Origin: an uncultured Aquimarina sp.
Lineage (GTDB): Bacteria; Bacteroidota; Bacteroidia; Flavobacteriales; Flavobacteriaceae
NCBI GenBank assembly: GCA_947492105.1
Contig: CANLMN010000029.1
Span: forward strand, 1 to 52,354
Direction: 5' to 3'
DNA: 52,354 bases
Below the pieces are notes generated by a model. The model searched no databases and was not told the origin of the DNA. It worked only from the letters and a program-made list of their open reading frames with translations. Below, in pieces: positions 33,530 to 42,400 of the stretch; within the stretch, counting starts at the first letter, position 1; every line of letters begins with the position of its first letter. The translations under genes were made by a program, and so were the position numbers.

Positions 33530-35200
33530 TTATAATTTGCTGGCCATAATAAAGGCATTGTATAGGTTTACCATTTTTCCTGATTTAGAAATTTCAGGAA
33601 ACTTTTTGATATTAGAAGGATCTCCACCTACAATGACAGAGTTATTAGTTTGTATTCCACTATCCATCAATACTTTTTTGACCTGTGGTGCGGTTAACTT
33701 AGGAAAGTAGGATCGAATTATTGCTGCAACACCTGCTACCGCAGGAGCAGCCATAGAGGTTCCTTGTAGATACTCATAAGTATTGTCTGGAGTTGTAGCC
33801 CAAATTTTGACACCAGGGGCAAATACGTCCACATTACTCTTGCCATAATTAGAAAAAGATGCAACCATTTCGGAACCGTACACAAAATTCAAGGCACCAA
33901 TAGTGATAAAGTTATCCGCAATTTCTGCTTCTAGTTTTGTTTGATCATTAGGAAAAACTTCTGTTTCATCTAGATTTTTACCTTCATTTCCGGCTGCATT
34001 GACAAACAGAACATCTTTGCTAGCTGCATACTTAATAGCATCTTGTACCCATTCTGGATGAGTAGAATAGTATTTTCCAAAACTACCATTGATGACTTTG
34101 GCTCCATTATCAACGGCATACCGAATTGCCAAAGCAATATCTTTGTCATACTCATCTCCATCAGGAACAGCTCTTAGAACCATAATTTTGGTATTATTTG
34201 CTACTCCATCTATACCTATCTTGTTATTACGCTGTGCTGCAATAATACCAGATACATGCGTTCCGTGTTTTGTATTTGCTTTTTTGTCAGATGCTGGCCC
34301 GTCGACATCACCATTTCCGTATTTGGTGTCTGTAATATCTTCTGGATTGTCCCCTAGCATTTTTCTGGCATTGAGGTTTAGATTATAATGTGATTCTAAT
34401 CCACCTTCAAAATGAGTTACACCTTCTTGTATATCTTTGATAAGATCAGGAATTCGTTGTTCACCATCAAGATAGCTATACATCTGTAACAAACCTCCTA
34501 CATGCTGTTGCATTTCGGTAGTTTGTGGTGTTAATTCTTTGAGCTCGTTTCTAGAATAGTCTTCTTTTCCTATTACCTTAGAAACCGCAGCATGTGCAGA
34601 AGATATCTGTGTTAGCATTTCTTTGTAGCGGGATGCATTTTGTGAATTTTCTGCTATTTTTTCTGCTAATTCGGCTTTTGCTTGTGTGTAAGTCGCGTAA
34701 TCATCTGAATCTGCGGGAGCAATATCGGCAAGTTTTTTATTCGCAAATTTTGAATCAAAATCTCTTACTATTCTGGTAAGTTCTAGGTTTTCGGCTACGA
34801 TATCACCAAGAAAATTCCATCCATGAATATCATCGATATATCCATTATTATCATCATCTTTTCCATTTCCGGGAATTTCGTCTTTATTGGTCCAGATAAC
34901 ATTTTTGAGATCTTCATGTTCTATATCAACACCACTATCAATAACTCCTACAATTACAGAAACGCCTTTTTTGTTTTTTAGTAGTTGAGAATAGGCTTTG
35001 TTTATGCTCATTCCCGGGATTGTATCTGTAACTAGATCGGCACTCCCCCAAGTTTGTAGTTCATCCCCTGATAAGGATTGCGTTTTTAGCGGAAGCGTAT
35101 CAATATTGGCAATAGGTGTCGAAATTAATTTTGGTGCACCACAACTTATCAAAAGTAATGATGTAGTAGCAGTAAAGAAGATTTTTTTATGAGTATTCAT
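33530..35200 (-). CDS. S8-family subtilisin-like peptidase lipoprotein
   Basis: 556 residues. A lipoprotein signal peptide ends LLISC (Cys20). The triad is clear: Asp in VGVIDSGVDIEHEDL (about residue 87), His in KHGTHVSGIIAAQRN (about 312) and Ser in GTSMAAPAVAGVAAI (about 477). The oxyanion Asn is in VNAAGNEG. About 220 residues separate Asp and His, far more than in subtilisin. This insert is helical (TYTQAKAELAEKIAENSQN) and typical of a flavobacterial S8 subgroup. It has no T9SS C-terminal domain; it is probably cell-envelope anchored. Confidence 0.95.
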   Translation of the reverse strand: MNTHKKIFFTATTSLLLISCGAPKLISTPIANIDTLPLKTQSLSGDELQTWGSADLVTDTIPGMSINKAYSQLLKNKKGVSVIVGVIDSGVDIEHEDLKNVIWTNKDEIPGNGKDDDNNGYIDDIHGWNFLGDIVAENLELTRIVRDFDSKFANKKLADIAPADSDDYATYTQAKAELAEKIAENSQNASRYKEMLTQISSAHAAVSKVIGKEDYSRNELKELTPQTTEMQQHVGGLLQMYSYLDGEQRIPDLIKDIQEGVTHFEGGLESHYNLNLNARKMLGDNPEDITDTKYGNGDVDGPASDKKANTKHGTHVSGIIAAQRNNKIGIDGVANNTKIMVLRAVPDGDEYDKDIALAIRYAVDNGAKVINGSFGKYYSTHPEWVQDAIKYAASKDVLFVNAAGNEGKNLDETEVFPNDQTKLEAEIADNFITIGALNFVYGSEMVASFSNYGKSNVDVFAPGVKIWATTPDNTYEYLQGTSMAAPAVAGVAAIIRSYFPKLTAPQVKKVLMDSGIQTNNSVIVGGDPSNIKKFPEISKSGKMVNLYNAFIMASKL

Positions 35201-35279
35201 TTGTTGTTTTTTTTTATCAGAAATACAAACCGTATGGTAAATTTATAATGGTATTCTTTAATGATTTAATTACAAGGAA

Positions 35280-36140
35280 TTATAATAGTTCATTAAGTTT
35301 AAAGCTGTTTTTGAGACGTACACCTTTGTCTGTATGATGTACAGTTATAACTTCGTTGTGCGCATCGTGTTGCAAAATCAAATACCAGTTATTGTCTGCA
35401 GCTATGTTCAAAAAATTTTCTTTTTCTGATAATGTTTGTAATGGTCTGGTATCATATCCCATAATATAAGGTAACGGGATATGACCTGTAGTAGGTAATA
35501 AGTCTGCCATAAATACAAAGGTCTTATCTTGATAATTGATATGCGGTATCATTTGTTTTTCGGTATGACCATCTGCAAAGAGTATTCCAAAACCTAATTC
35601 TGATTGTTCTTGATAGGCCTCAGGAGTTATTTTTTGTATAAAATTTAACTGACCACTTTCTTCAATAGGAAGAATATTTTCTTTTAGAAAAGAAGCTTTT
35701 TCTCTATCATTTGGTTTTGTTGCCCAGTCCCAATGCGTTTGAGTACTCCAATATGTGGCATTTTTGAAAACAGGTTCGTAGCCTGTTCTTTTTGCGTTCC
35801 ACTGTATAGCTCCGCCACAATGATCAAAATGAAGATGGGTCATGAAAACATCGGTGATATCATTGGGATGAAACCCCTTTGATGCAAGGGATTTGTTTAA
35901 AGAAAAGTTCCCCCAAGGATGATAATAACCAAAGAATTTTTCGGATTGCTTATCTCCCATTCCAGTATCGATAAGAATAAGGCGCTTTCCTTCTTCTATA
36001 AGTAAGCAACGTGCAGCGATATCAATCATGTTTTTTTCGTCTGCAGGATTGGTTCGTTGCCAAATTGTTTTTGGGACAACACCAAACATGGCACCCCCAT
36101 CTAATTTAAAATTTCCTGCTTCAATAGTGTGTAGCGTCAT
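35280..36140 (-). CDS. MBL-fold metallo-hydrolase
   Basis: 286 residues from the ATG at 36140 (MTLHTIEAGNFKLDGGAMFG); a TTG three codons upstream is less likely. The zinc motif is THLHFDHCGG (about residue 100), with further ligands in FADGHTEKQ and LILQHDAHNE. The N-terminal ILIDTGMGDKQ is the family's LIDTG strand. The layout matches quorum-quenching-lactonase-like and related hydrolases, but the substrate cannot be assigned. It stands between the SulP gene (downstream) and the S8 gene, each with its own spacing. Confidence 0.92.
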   Translation of the reverse strand: MTLHTIEAGNFKLDGGAMFGVVPKTIWQRTNPADEKNMIDIAARCLLIEEGKRLILIDTGMGDKQSEKFFGYYHPWGNFSLNKSLASKGFHPNDITDVFMTHLHFDHCGGAIQWNAKRTGYEPVFKNATYWSTQTHWDWATKPNDREKASFLKENILPIEESGQLNFIQKITPEAYQEQSELGFGILFADGHTEKQMIPHINYQDKTFVFMADLLPTTGHIPLPYIMGYDTRPLQTLSEKENFLNIAADNNWYLILQHDAHNEVITVHHTDKGVRLKNSFKLNELL

Positions 36141-36278
36141 AACATGCAAAGTAGAAAAAAAGAAGGTTTTTCTATTTAATTTAAAGGGTTTTTAACAGTT
36201 TTTTTTTGTATTTCTAGAATGCAAGGGTAAAAAACACCTCAAAACTGTTTAGAATATGCAAACGGTTCTAATGACTGC

Positions 36279-38504
36279 CTAATTTTGTACAAGGATTTTT
36301 GTATTAATAATATCTCCTAAGCGTTTTCCATAATCCAAAAGTTCCTTAATTTCTTTGACACTCGCTAATCGCTCTTTGTGCATAATCAAAAGTGTTTTTC
36401 CAGTAGATTCTATACGATAATAGGGGTTGCTCTCAAAAAACAAAACCAATTCATCTGTAAAAAAATGTTGTATTTCTCTTGGATCTTCTCCTAGGAGAAA
36501 AAATCTTTTTGAAAAATCTGGATGCCCTTCAATAGCAATATCATGATATCCCGCAAACTTGTACAGGACTGTTAATAAATCTTCTTTGTTGAGTTTAAAT
36601 TTTGGTATTGAGGTAATTATGGGTACAAATAAACATGTTATTTTGATTACTTTTCGGGTAATAAACTCTCCTTCAGAAAACATAATATCAGAGATTTTGA
36701 AACCAGATGGTGCATCAAATATGGTATTATATTGATAATGAATTTCTTTAGTTCTAAAGAAAACAAAATCCTGTAACTCTGGATTATTTTCCTTTTTGGT
36801 AGGGTCATATTTCCAATCAAAGTCAATTGCTATTTGTTTTAGATCTTCTTGTCGTTTTGTTAGATTAGTGTCAGTTCCAATTTTGCGAGAAAATGAAAGG
36901 AGTTTTCGTACTGCCATTGGATGCGATGATGCAGTTCCATGTATATCTAGTCCAGTAATTTCAAAAGAACCTTTTTTTCGTTGGAAACTTTCTTGATAAT
37001 TATGTAGGTTTTCTTGAACCGTAAAATCTACAAAATCACAGAGTTGAAAATCAATAATAGCATCGCTGTTTTCGGGAATGGTATCTAGATTATGTCGTAA
37101 TTTATTAAAATTCAAGAAGCTAGAAAAATTCTTTACACTTACTAGATAGGTTCCTGTAGAGATTTCTTTGTACATCAGAACATTAGGTTTGAAAAGATTG
37201 CGAGTAAAAAATGCAATACTCTTATTGAGAACAATATGCACCAAAATAGCAGTAATAATACCTACTAGAATTCCGGTAATGAGATTTGTTGTTATTGTAG
37301 CAATGACTGTTGCTCCAAAGATGACTAATTGTTCTGTTCCTATTTTGGATACTTTTATCAGATTAGCTGGTGCAGCTAGTTTATAACCCGTAAAAACTAA
37401 GATAGCTGCTAGAGCTGTTAATGGAATACGATTTAATTGCCCCTGAAATAAGACTAGAAATAAAACTAAAAAGAGTGCATGAAAAAAGTTTGCAGACCGG
37501 TTCGTACCACCATTATTTACATTCACAGAGCTACGCGCAATTACCGTGACTACATTGAGACCTCCTAGAAACCCACTTACTACAGAGGCAAGTCCCAAGG
37601 CAAACAAATCTCGATTGACATTAGAACGTCTTTTTTCTGGATCTAATTTATCTACAGCTTTGATACTTAGTAGTGATTCAATACTGGATATTAGGGTGAT
37701 AGTTAATACAACTCCGATAAATTTTGCGTCCAGAAGCATAGAAAAATCAGGTGTAGGCAAACCTGAAAAGATTTTTTCGGGTACTTTGACCAACAATTCT
37801 GGTGCTATAGGATAGGTTTTGGTTGTAAAAAACTCATAGTAATAACTCAGTCCTACGGTGAGTACTACGATCCACATAGGCGCCGGAATGAGTTGAAGGT
37901 ATTTGTTTCGGATTTTACCATAAAAAACCATGATTAGCAAACTACCCACACCAATGAGAGCAGCAAAAGTAAGGTGTTGATAATCGGAAGAAAACAGGGA
38001 AAAAACACTAAAAGGAATCTGTGTAATTAGTGATAGGGTGTCCCCTGCTACGGTATGATGAGCAAGCATTACATGGAATTGCTTGGCAAAGATTCCTATT
38101 CCAATTGCAGCCAACATTCCTTGTATGGCAGAGGATGGAAAAAAATCACTTAGATGACCAAAGCGTAGTAGACCAATCAAAATCATAAGTATTCCTGCAC
38201 AGATAATCGCTGCTAATGTGAGTAAAAAACCTTGTTGCAAATCTCCATTAGCCAAAGTAGTAATGGCACCTAGTAGTACAACTACTAATCCATTTCCAGG
38301 CCCTGTAATAGTTACTTTGGAACCACCAATAAGGGCTACAATTGTACCACCTACGATCGCAGCAATAATACCAGATATTGGAGGAGCCTCTGATGCAAGG
38401 GCCAAACCCAAACCCAGAGGTAATGCGATAAGTGATACTACAAATCCCGCAAAGATATTTTTGGGTAATGTGCTGATAAATTCTTTTCTATTAGTATCTC
38501 CCAT
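36279..38504 (-). CDS. SulP-family anion transporter with STAS-like and unusual C-terminal domain
   Basis: 741 residues. The SulP membrane domain (about 12-415) begins NIFAGFVVSLIALPLGLGLA and includes VGGTIVALIGGSKVTITGPG and FGLASVVSGFLGGLNVVTVIARS-like segments (about ten to twelve helices). A STAS-like stretch follows (about 435-525; YLVSVKNFSSFLNF, DAIIDFQLCDFVDFTV). Residues about 565-741 form an extra domain (ITRKVIKITCLFVPIIT, GHPDFSKRFFLLGEDPREIQ, TLLIMHKERLASVKEI) not part of standard SulP proteins. Substrates of this group are sulfate, bicarbonate or related anions. It starts one nt after the stop of the USP gene. Confidence 0.9.
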   Translation of the reverse strand: MGDTNRKEFISTLPKNIFAGFVVSLIALPLGLGLALASEAPPISGIIAAIVGGTIVALIGGSKVTITGPGNGLVVVLLGAITTLANGDLQQGFLLTLAAIICAGILMILIGLLRFGHLSDFFPSSAIQGMLAAIGIGIFAKQFHVMLAHHTVAGDTLSLITQIPFSVFSLFSSDYQHLTFAALIGVGSLLIMVFYGKIRNKYLQLIPAPMWIVVLTVGLSYYYEFFTTKTYPIAPELLVKVPEKIFSGLPTPDFSMLLDAKFIGVVLTITLISSIESLLSIKAVDKLDPEKRRSNVNRDLFALGLASVVSGFLGGLNVVTVIARSSVNVNNGGTNRSANFFHALFLVLFLVLFQGQLNRIPLTALAAILVFTGYKLAAPANLIKVSKIGTEQLVIFGATVIATITTNLITGILVGIITAILVHIVLNKSIAFFTRNLFKPNVLMYKEISTGTYLVSVKNFSSFLNFNKLRHNLDTIPENSDAIIDFQLCDFVDFTVQENLHNYQESFQRKKGSFEITGLDIHGTASSHPMAVRKLLSFSRKIGTDTNLTKRQEDLKQIAIDFDWKYDPTKKENNPELQDFVFFRTKEIHYQYNTIFDAPSGFKISDIMFSEGEFITRKVIKITCLFVPIITSIPKFKLNKEDLLTVLYKFAGYHDIAIEGHPDFSKRFFLLGEDPREIQHFFTDELVLFFESNPYYRIESTGKTLLIMHKERLASVKEIKELLDYGKRLGDIINTKILVQN

Positions 38505-38505
38505 C

Positions 38506-39363
38506 TTATCGTATAATTAATACATCGGTTGGTAACTCTGATAATATATGTTCTAGATCACGAGTAAAAATGCGTTTCCACAAAGAGTTTTTGGATGGCG
38601 CATTCATCACAAGTAGATCCGCATTAACAACCTTGGCATAATGTCCGATAGAATATCCTCGTTTTCCAAAAATAGATTGTGTTTTGATACTAATACCTTC
38701 TTTATATTCTATAGGAACATGTTCTAAAATATCATGAACCCTGAGTTCTTCTTTTCTTCGAATTTTTTCTTTGCGTAATAAATCTTTTCGCAGGGATTTG
38801 TCATCCTCTACTTGTACATGTACCTCCTGCGGAGCTATTTCTTCTACAATAGTTACTTGTTGGGCACCTATATTTTGTGCCACCTCAAAGGCATTGAGAA
38901 TGGTTTGTTCTGTTTTTTGATCCTGGAGACCATTAACAATAATATGGTTACAGGGCCTGAGATCTTCGGTAGGTTTGACAATCAAAAGTACAGAACATTG
39001 TGCTTTGCGAGTAATTTTTCTTGCAATAGAACCTAAGTAAAATTTGAGTAAATCTTCTCTCGGAATAGCACCTAACATGATCAAATCAACATTATTTGTA
39101 GCTGCTGTCTCTAGTATGGTAGTGACTGGATCTCCTTGTTTCCATATAATTCTGACTTTGTCATCTTCATGGGATAATCCAGAAACGAGTTGCGAGATTT
39201 TTTTGGCTTTTTTTTCAGTTTTATCACCTACATGTACAACGATCATATTGGCATCAAAAAAATCTACTATACGCATTGCTTCAAAAATATTATTTTTGAG
39301 ATTTGGAGAAAAAGCGACTCCAATAAGAATGGTATTGAATTTATGGGTGTGTTCTTTATACAA
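38506..39363 (-). CDS. Tandem universal stress protein (UspA family)
   Basis: 285 residues with two Usp domains. Domain 1 (about 8-140) starts FNTILIGVAFSPNLKNN and ends MLGAIPREDLLKFYLGSIAR...CSVLLI. Domain 2 (about 150-285) starts CNHIIVNGLQDQKTEQ and ends VMNAPSKNSLWKRIF...DVLIIR. The only plausible start in frame is TTG at 39363: an upstream stop precedes it with no ATG between, and the next ATG would remove the first strand. It is coupled to the SulP gene with a 1-nt gap. Such pairs suggest an ATP- or stress-sensing regulator of the transporter. Confidence 0.9.
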   Translation of the reverse strand: MYKEHTHKFNTILIGVAFSPNLKNNIFEAMRIVDFFDANMIVVHVGDKTEKKAKKISQLVSGLSHEDDKVRIIWKQGDPVTTILETAATNNVDLIMLGAIPREDLLKFYLGSIARKITRKAQCSVLLIVKPTEDLRPCNHIIVNGLQDQKTEQTILNAFEVAQNIGAQQVTIVEEIAPQEVHVQVEDDKSLRKDLLRKEKIRRKEELRVHDILEHVPIEYKEGISIKTQSIFGKRGYSIGHYAKVVNADLLVMNAPSKNSLWKRIFTRDLEHILSELPTDVLIIR

Positions 39364-39875
39364 GGTAAATGAAACTAAAAGATTTGTGTGTATTTTTGAT
39401 AAGCTCTAAGATAAATTTTTGTCATCAGTTTCAAAGGAAGTTTTATAGAATTCTTACAAATCATTTTGAGAATAGTAAAAAAGGATTGAAAAATAGATAA
39501 AAAACAATCATTTCGACTTTGAATGTTCTGTTAATAAAATAACAGAATGTGTATTAGTAACGTATTTGGATACGACTTGAGTACGTTTGAGAAAAATACA
39601 CGAACATTGAAGTGTTTTTTTGACAAAGTGTGTAAATAAAAAACTCTGGATTCATCCCAGTATCCAACATCTTTTTGACATCAGATTTCTGTAATTGCTT
39701 TAAAAAGCCTGTACCATTTAAGTTTTTTTTTCAGGTTATTTTTACCTACAATTACATTTTAACTGGTACTACATTATTAATGAGCTACTGCTCGATTATA
39801 TAAAATGTTTTGAATCTGCATGGAAAACGGAGTCTTTATTAGTTTGACTAAAGTATTAAAATAACAAATTCTTGA
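39364..39875. other. Intergenic stretch, no gene
   Basis: About 510 bp. It contains ACATTTTAACTGGT near 39752-39765, the inverse of a sequence near 45762-45790 (ACCAGTTAAAACGTAATTG). Nothing else recognised. Confidence 0.5.
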
Positions 39876-40856
39876 TTACTCTATGTAAATTTTGTTGACA
39901 AGTGTTTTGGTTTTCAAAAAATAATACCCAGTGGGTATTTTGGTTATATCCAGTTTGTGGTTCTCGTAAGAAGTTGAATTTGTTAAATCTTGGCCTAGTA
40001 GATTGAAAATTGTGATGTCTTCTTTCTTCAAATTATTGCCGTCTATTTGTATGAAATCAGAGGCAGGGTTTGGGTATATTTTAACGGATTCAATATCAAA
40101 ATTAGATATACTTAATACTTCTTCAAAAGGATATAAGTTTACATTTAGTGAATCAAAGTATCGTAACCTATTGGGAATACTTTTGGTAATTTTATTGAAA
40201 TCCTCCACAGATATTTTATCTTTTCGATATCTTACCATCAGCCATGTCAAAAAACTTTCTGCAATATCTTCTCTACTAGGATGACTTCTTGAATAATTAG
40301 AAATGAATTCTTTGTCTAGATTTTGAGCCTCGATCCAACCTGTAGATGCCGAATGTTCAATATCTAGCGAAGTGTGACTTGCCTCATGTACTAATGTTTC
40401 TTCAATAACCCCATCTTTTTCGTAATCTTTAGATTGGCCTGTATGTATGAGAATAGAGTTGTTGCCTCCTCCAAAAAGTTCATCACCTTTATGGATCCAT
40501 ATTTCGTTTACGTCTTTTCTCAAAATAGTAGGAAGTTGACCTATAAGAAAAGCATATTTTTCTGCCTGAGTTGTGGCTGCTTCTATGGTTGCAAACTCAG
40601 GGTTAACTTGAGCCCTACTCGTAATACCGTCATCCCAAACTACATCAAATAAGTACGCATTAACTTTTACCCATTGATCAACTCTCCTATCATACATTCT
40701 AACGGTATCTTGACCTGTATAAGTAGTGCTTTGTATAGCAGAGGGACTCGAAGAAGTAATAATATCTGGGTTAATAAAAATAGTTCCAGCATAGGGCGGC
40801 TGCGCATATGATAAAGTATAAATTATCATTGCACAAAATGTGAATAACGGCTTCAT
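39876..40856 (-). CDS. Putative HExxH metalloprotease with T9SS type A sorting domain
   Basis: 326 residues. A signal peptide ends near TLSYAQ. The core has LVHEASHTSLDIEH near residue 155, an HExxH zinc motif followed by His six residues later, with a helical region after it (IAESFLTWLMVRYRKDKI). Residues about 255-326 are a type A T9SS C-terminal domain: VKIYPNPASDFIQIDG, ITIFNLLGQ and IPTGYYFLKT...NKIYIE. The cargo is exported through the outer membrane and may be released or cell-surface attached. I do not recognise a named peptidase family; activity is inferred from the motif alone. Confidence 0.75.
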   Translation of the reverse strand: MKPLFTFCAMIIYTLSYAQPPYAGTIFINPDIITSSSPSAIQSTTYTGQDTVRMYDRRVDQWVKVNAYLFDVVWDDGITSRAQVNPEFATIEAATTQAEKYAFLIGQLPTILRKDVNEIWIHKGDELFGGGNNSILIHTGQSKDYEKDGVIEETLVHEASHTSLDIEHSASTGWIEAQNLDKEFISNYSRSHPSREDIAESFLTWLMVRYRKDKISVEDFNKITKSIPNRLRYFDSLNVNLYPFEEVLSISNFDIESVKIYPNPASDFIQIDGNNLKKEDITIFNLLGQDLTNSTSYENHKLDITKIPTGYYFLKTKTLVNKIYIE

Positions 40857-40869
40857 TTAGTTGGTTTTA

Positions 40870-40929
40870 TTATTCACAAACGAATTTTTATGCAATTTGT
40901 TTTGTTCACAAATAAATTAGTGTGAATAA
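40870..40929. other. Cluster of DnaA-box-like 9-mers
   Basis: TTATTCACA (40870-40878), a one-mismatch TTGTTCACA nearby, and TGTGAATAA (40921-40929, the inverse box), with an ACGAATTTT/AAAATTCGT inverted repeat around them. All lie just upstream of the T9SS type A gene start at 40856. Confidence 0.3.
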
Positions 40930-41025
40930 AGACAATCGAAAATTCGTTTTTGTTTTTTTGTAGAAGCGCAAGGCATATAGTGATGTTATACCTAGTACGA
41001 AATTATAAAACCATAAAGATCAGCT

Positions 41026-41200
41026 AATACCATTTATCCTTTGAATTTACTGGGATAAAATTTACTTTTTTCGCCTCAGCTTCAGCATAAAAATAAACCA
41101 TAACTACGGCTATGCTTGATGTTTCAGCTTCAGCAGAAACAAAAAAATCTTTATTTTTCTTTCCGGTAAATTCAAACAACAAATGGTATAATTTGGTATT
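41026..41200 (+). repeat. Dispersed repeat A, copy 3
   Basis: A 175-bp element. Left terminus AATACCATTTATCCTTTGAA, right terminus the inverse (AACAAATGGTATAATTTGG). Inner parts CCTCAGCTTCAGCATAAAAA and TTTCAGCTTCAGCAGAAAC form a second pairing layer. It differs from copy 4 at only about three positions, and the identity runs on for about 20 bp past the right end. Confidence 0.88.
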
Positions 41201-41224
41201 AGTAGGCAGTAATTATTTTTTGAA

Positions 41225-41394
41225 TGGTATAATACCCAATAGGTACCTAATGTCACATATCGATTTGTTCTTTTTCTATCTAAATAATACCTTATTCGTA
41301 TATTCCATAGCCAAGGCTATGCAACATATTGACGCTGTTTTTGTATACAAAAAAACAGCGTCAATAATATGAATTTATATACCTATAATTGGTA
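41225..41394 (-). repeat. Dispersed repeat B, copy 4 (inverted orientation)
   Basis: The reverse complement matches copies at 42239, 45869 and 51591: GGTATATAAATTC near its start, the GCATAGCCTTGGCTATGG core and the AGATAGAAAAAGAACAA segment. A strong hairpin GACGCTGTTTTT / AAAAACAGCGTC spans 41331-41362. It lies head-to-tail against repeat A copy 3. Confidence 0.85.
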
Positions 41395-41504
41395 TATATC
41401 CTATGGAAAAGTTCTTTAAAAGTCCAAATAGTATAAAAACACTGCTACAAAAAATTGTTTTTTGAGATCAAAGTAGTAATGCATTTTAAGTATATTCTGG
41501 TTAT

Positions 41505-42101
41505 TTATCTAGCAACCCATCCCACAAGACCTTCATAAAGGTACCCTGCATTTACACCCTCATGGTAGTTCGTAGTAAATAAATGATCCGAGTTAGAAGT
41601 CCCATAGAATCTATATAATTTGACTCTACCGCTACCTCCGGATTGGTGAATAAAAGCTGCCATCTTAAAATTAATTTCATGTTCTGTTCCTGTACTGAGG
41701 TCTCTCCATCCAAGCCTTAGAACATTTCTTCTTTCTACAGGACTAGTGGTCAAAAGAAAATCTAGATTTCCTGGTGCCAGAAGAAAATACAATCGCTTAG
41801 TACCACTAGGAGGTGGAGCACTAGCATCTGTATTCTGTATTCCTAGTTTAAAAGGGGTTCCCTCAAAAGTACCGAGCCCTATACCGACAAGGGCTGCTTT
41901 ATACGTATGAGCGGTACCCCTCCCATAATAGTAGCGACCCACGGAAGCAGTATAAGTAGTTAACTTTTGTTGTGAATCTTCTGTTTTTACTTTTTCTTCA
42001 GTAATTTGGTTTTGAACAAGCTCCTCATTTTCTGCCTCACAAGAAGTAAAAGCGATGGTCAAAATTGTCAAAAATGAGAATAAAAGTCTGTGTTTTTTCA
42101 T
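41505..42101 (-). CDS. Lipoprotein with C-terminal DUF5648-like domain
   Basis: 198 residues. The lipobox is TIAFTSC (Cys21), followed by an acidic linker. The mature part has paired repeats: YYYGRGTAHTYKAALVGIGLG and later VKLYRFYGTSNSDHLFTTNY with AGYLYEGLVGWV at the C-terminus. The LYRFY...DHLFTTN...GYLYEG pattern resembles DUF5648 modules found in secreted proteins, sometimes next to proteases. The middle (LYFLLAPGNLDFLLTTSPVERR) may be a degenerate second copy. Function unknown. It stands alone between repeat copies. Confidence 0.7.
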   Translation of the reverse strand: MKKHRLLFSFLTILTIAFTSCEAENEELVQNQITEEKVKTEDSQQKLTTYTASVGRYYYGRGTAHTYKAALVGIGLGTFEGTPFKLGIQNTDASAPPPSGTKRLYFLLAPGNLDFLLTTSPVERRNVLRLGWRDLSTGTEHEINFKMAAFIHQSGGSGRVKLYRFYGTSNSDHLFTTNYHEGVNAGYLYEGLVGWVAR

Positions 42102-42238
42102 AATTTTAGAATTATTATAATTAGTAATTATTTATAGTAACTAATTTATAATAAACATATAATCAAACTATTAAAAAGTGAAGTGTTACTTCATTTTGTG
42201 GACAAACGACGTTTTGGTGAGGATTTAAAAAACAATAA

Positions 42239-42400
42239 TACAATTTAGGTATATAAATTTGTATTAATGCCACTGTTATTTTTTATGTAAAAACACCGTG
42301 ATGCTATTGCATAGCCTTAGCTATGAAATATATGAACAAGGCATTTAGATGGAAAAAGAACAAGGAGATATGCGACATTATATAGCTAATTTGGTATAAC
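42239..42400 (+). repeat. Dispersed repeat B, copy 1
   Basis: It runs from TACAATTTAGGTATATAAAT through the GCATAGCCTTAGCTATG core and GATGGAAAAAGAACAAGG to AGCTAATTTGGTATAAC. It ends on the base before the stop codon of the LytTR regulator (42401). Confidence 0.85.

Noticed and set aside
41112-41372. 86-codon plus-strand ORF over repeats A and B
   Set aside because: It lies wholly within the repeat copies, and the frame is not kept in the other copies.
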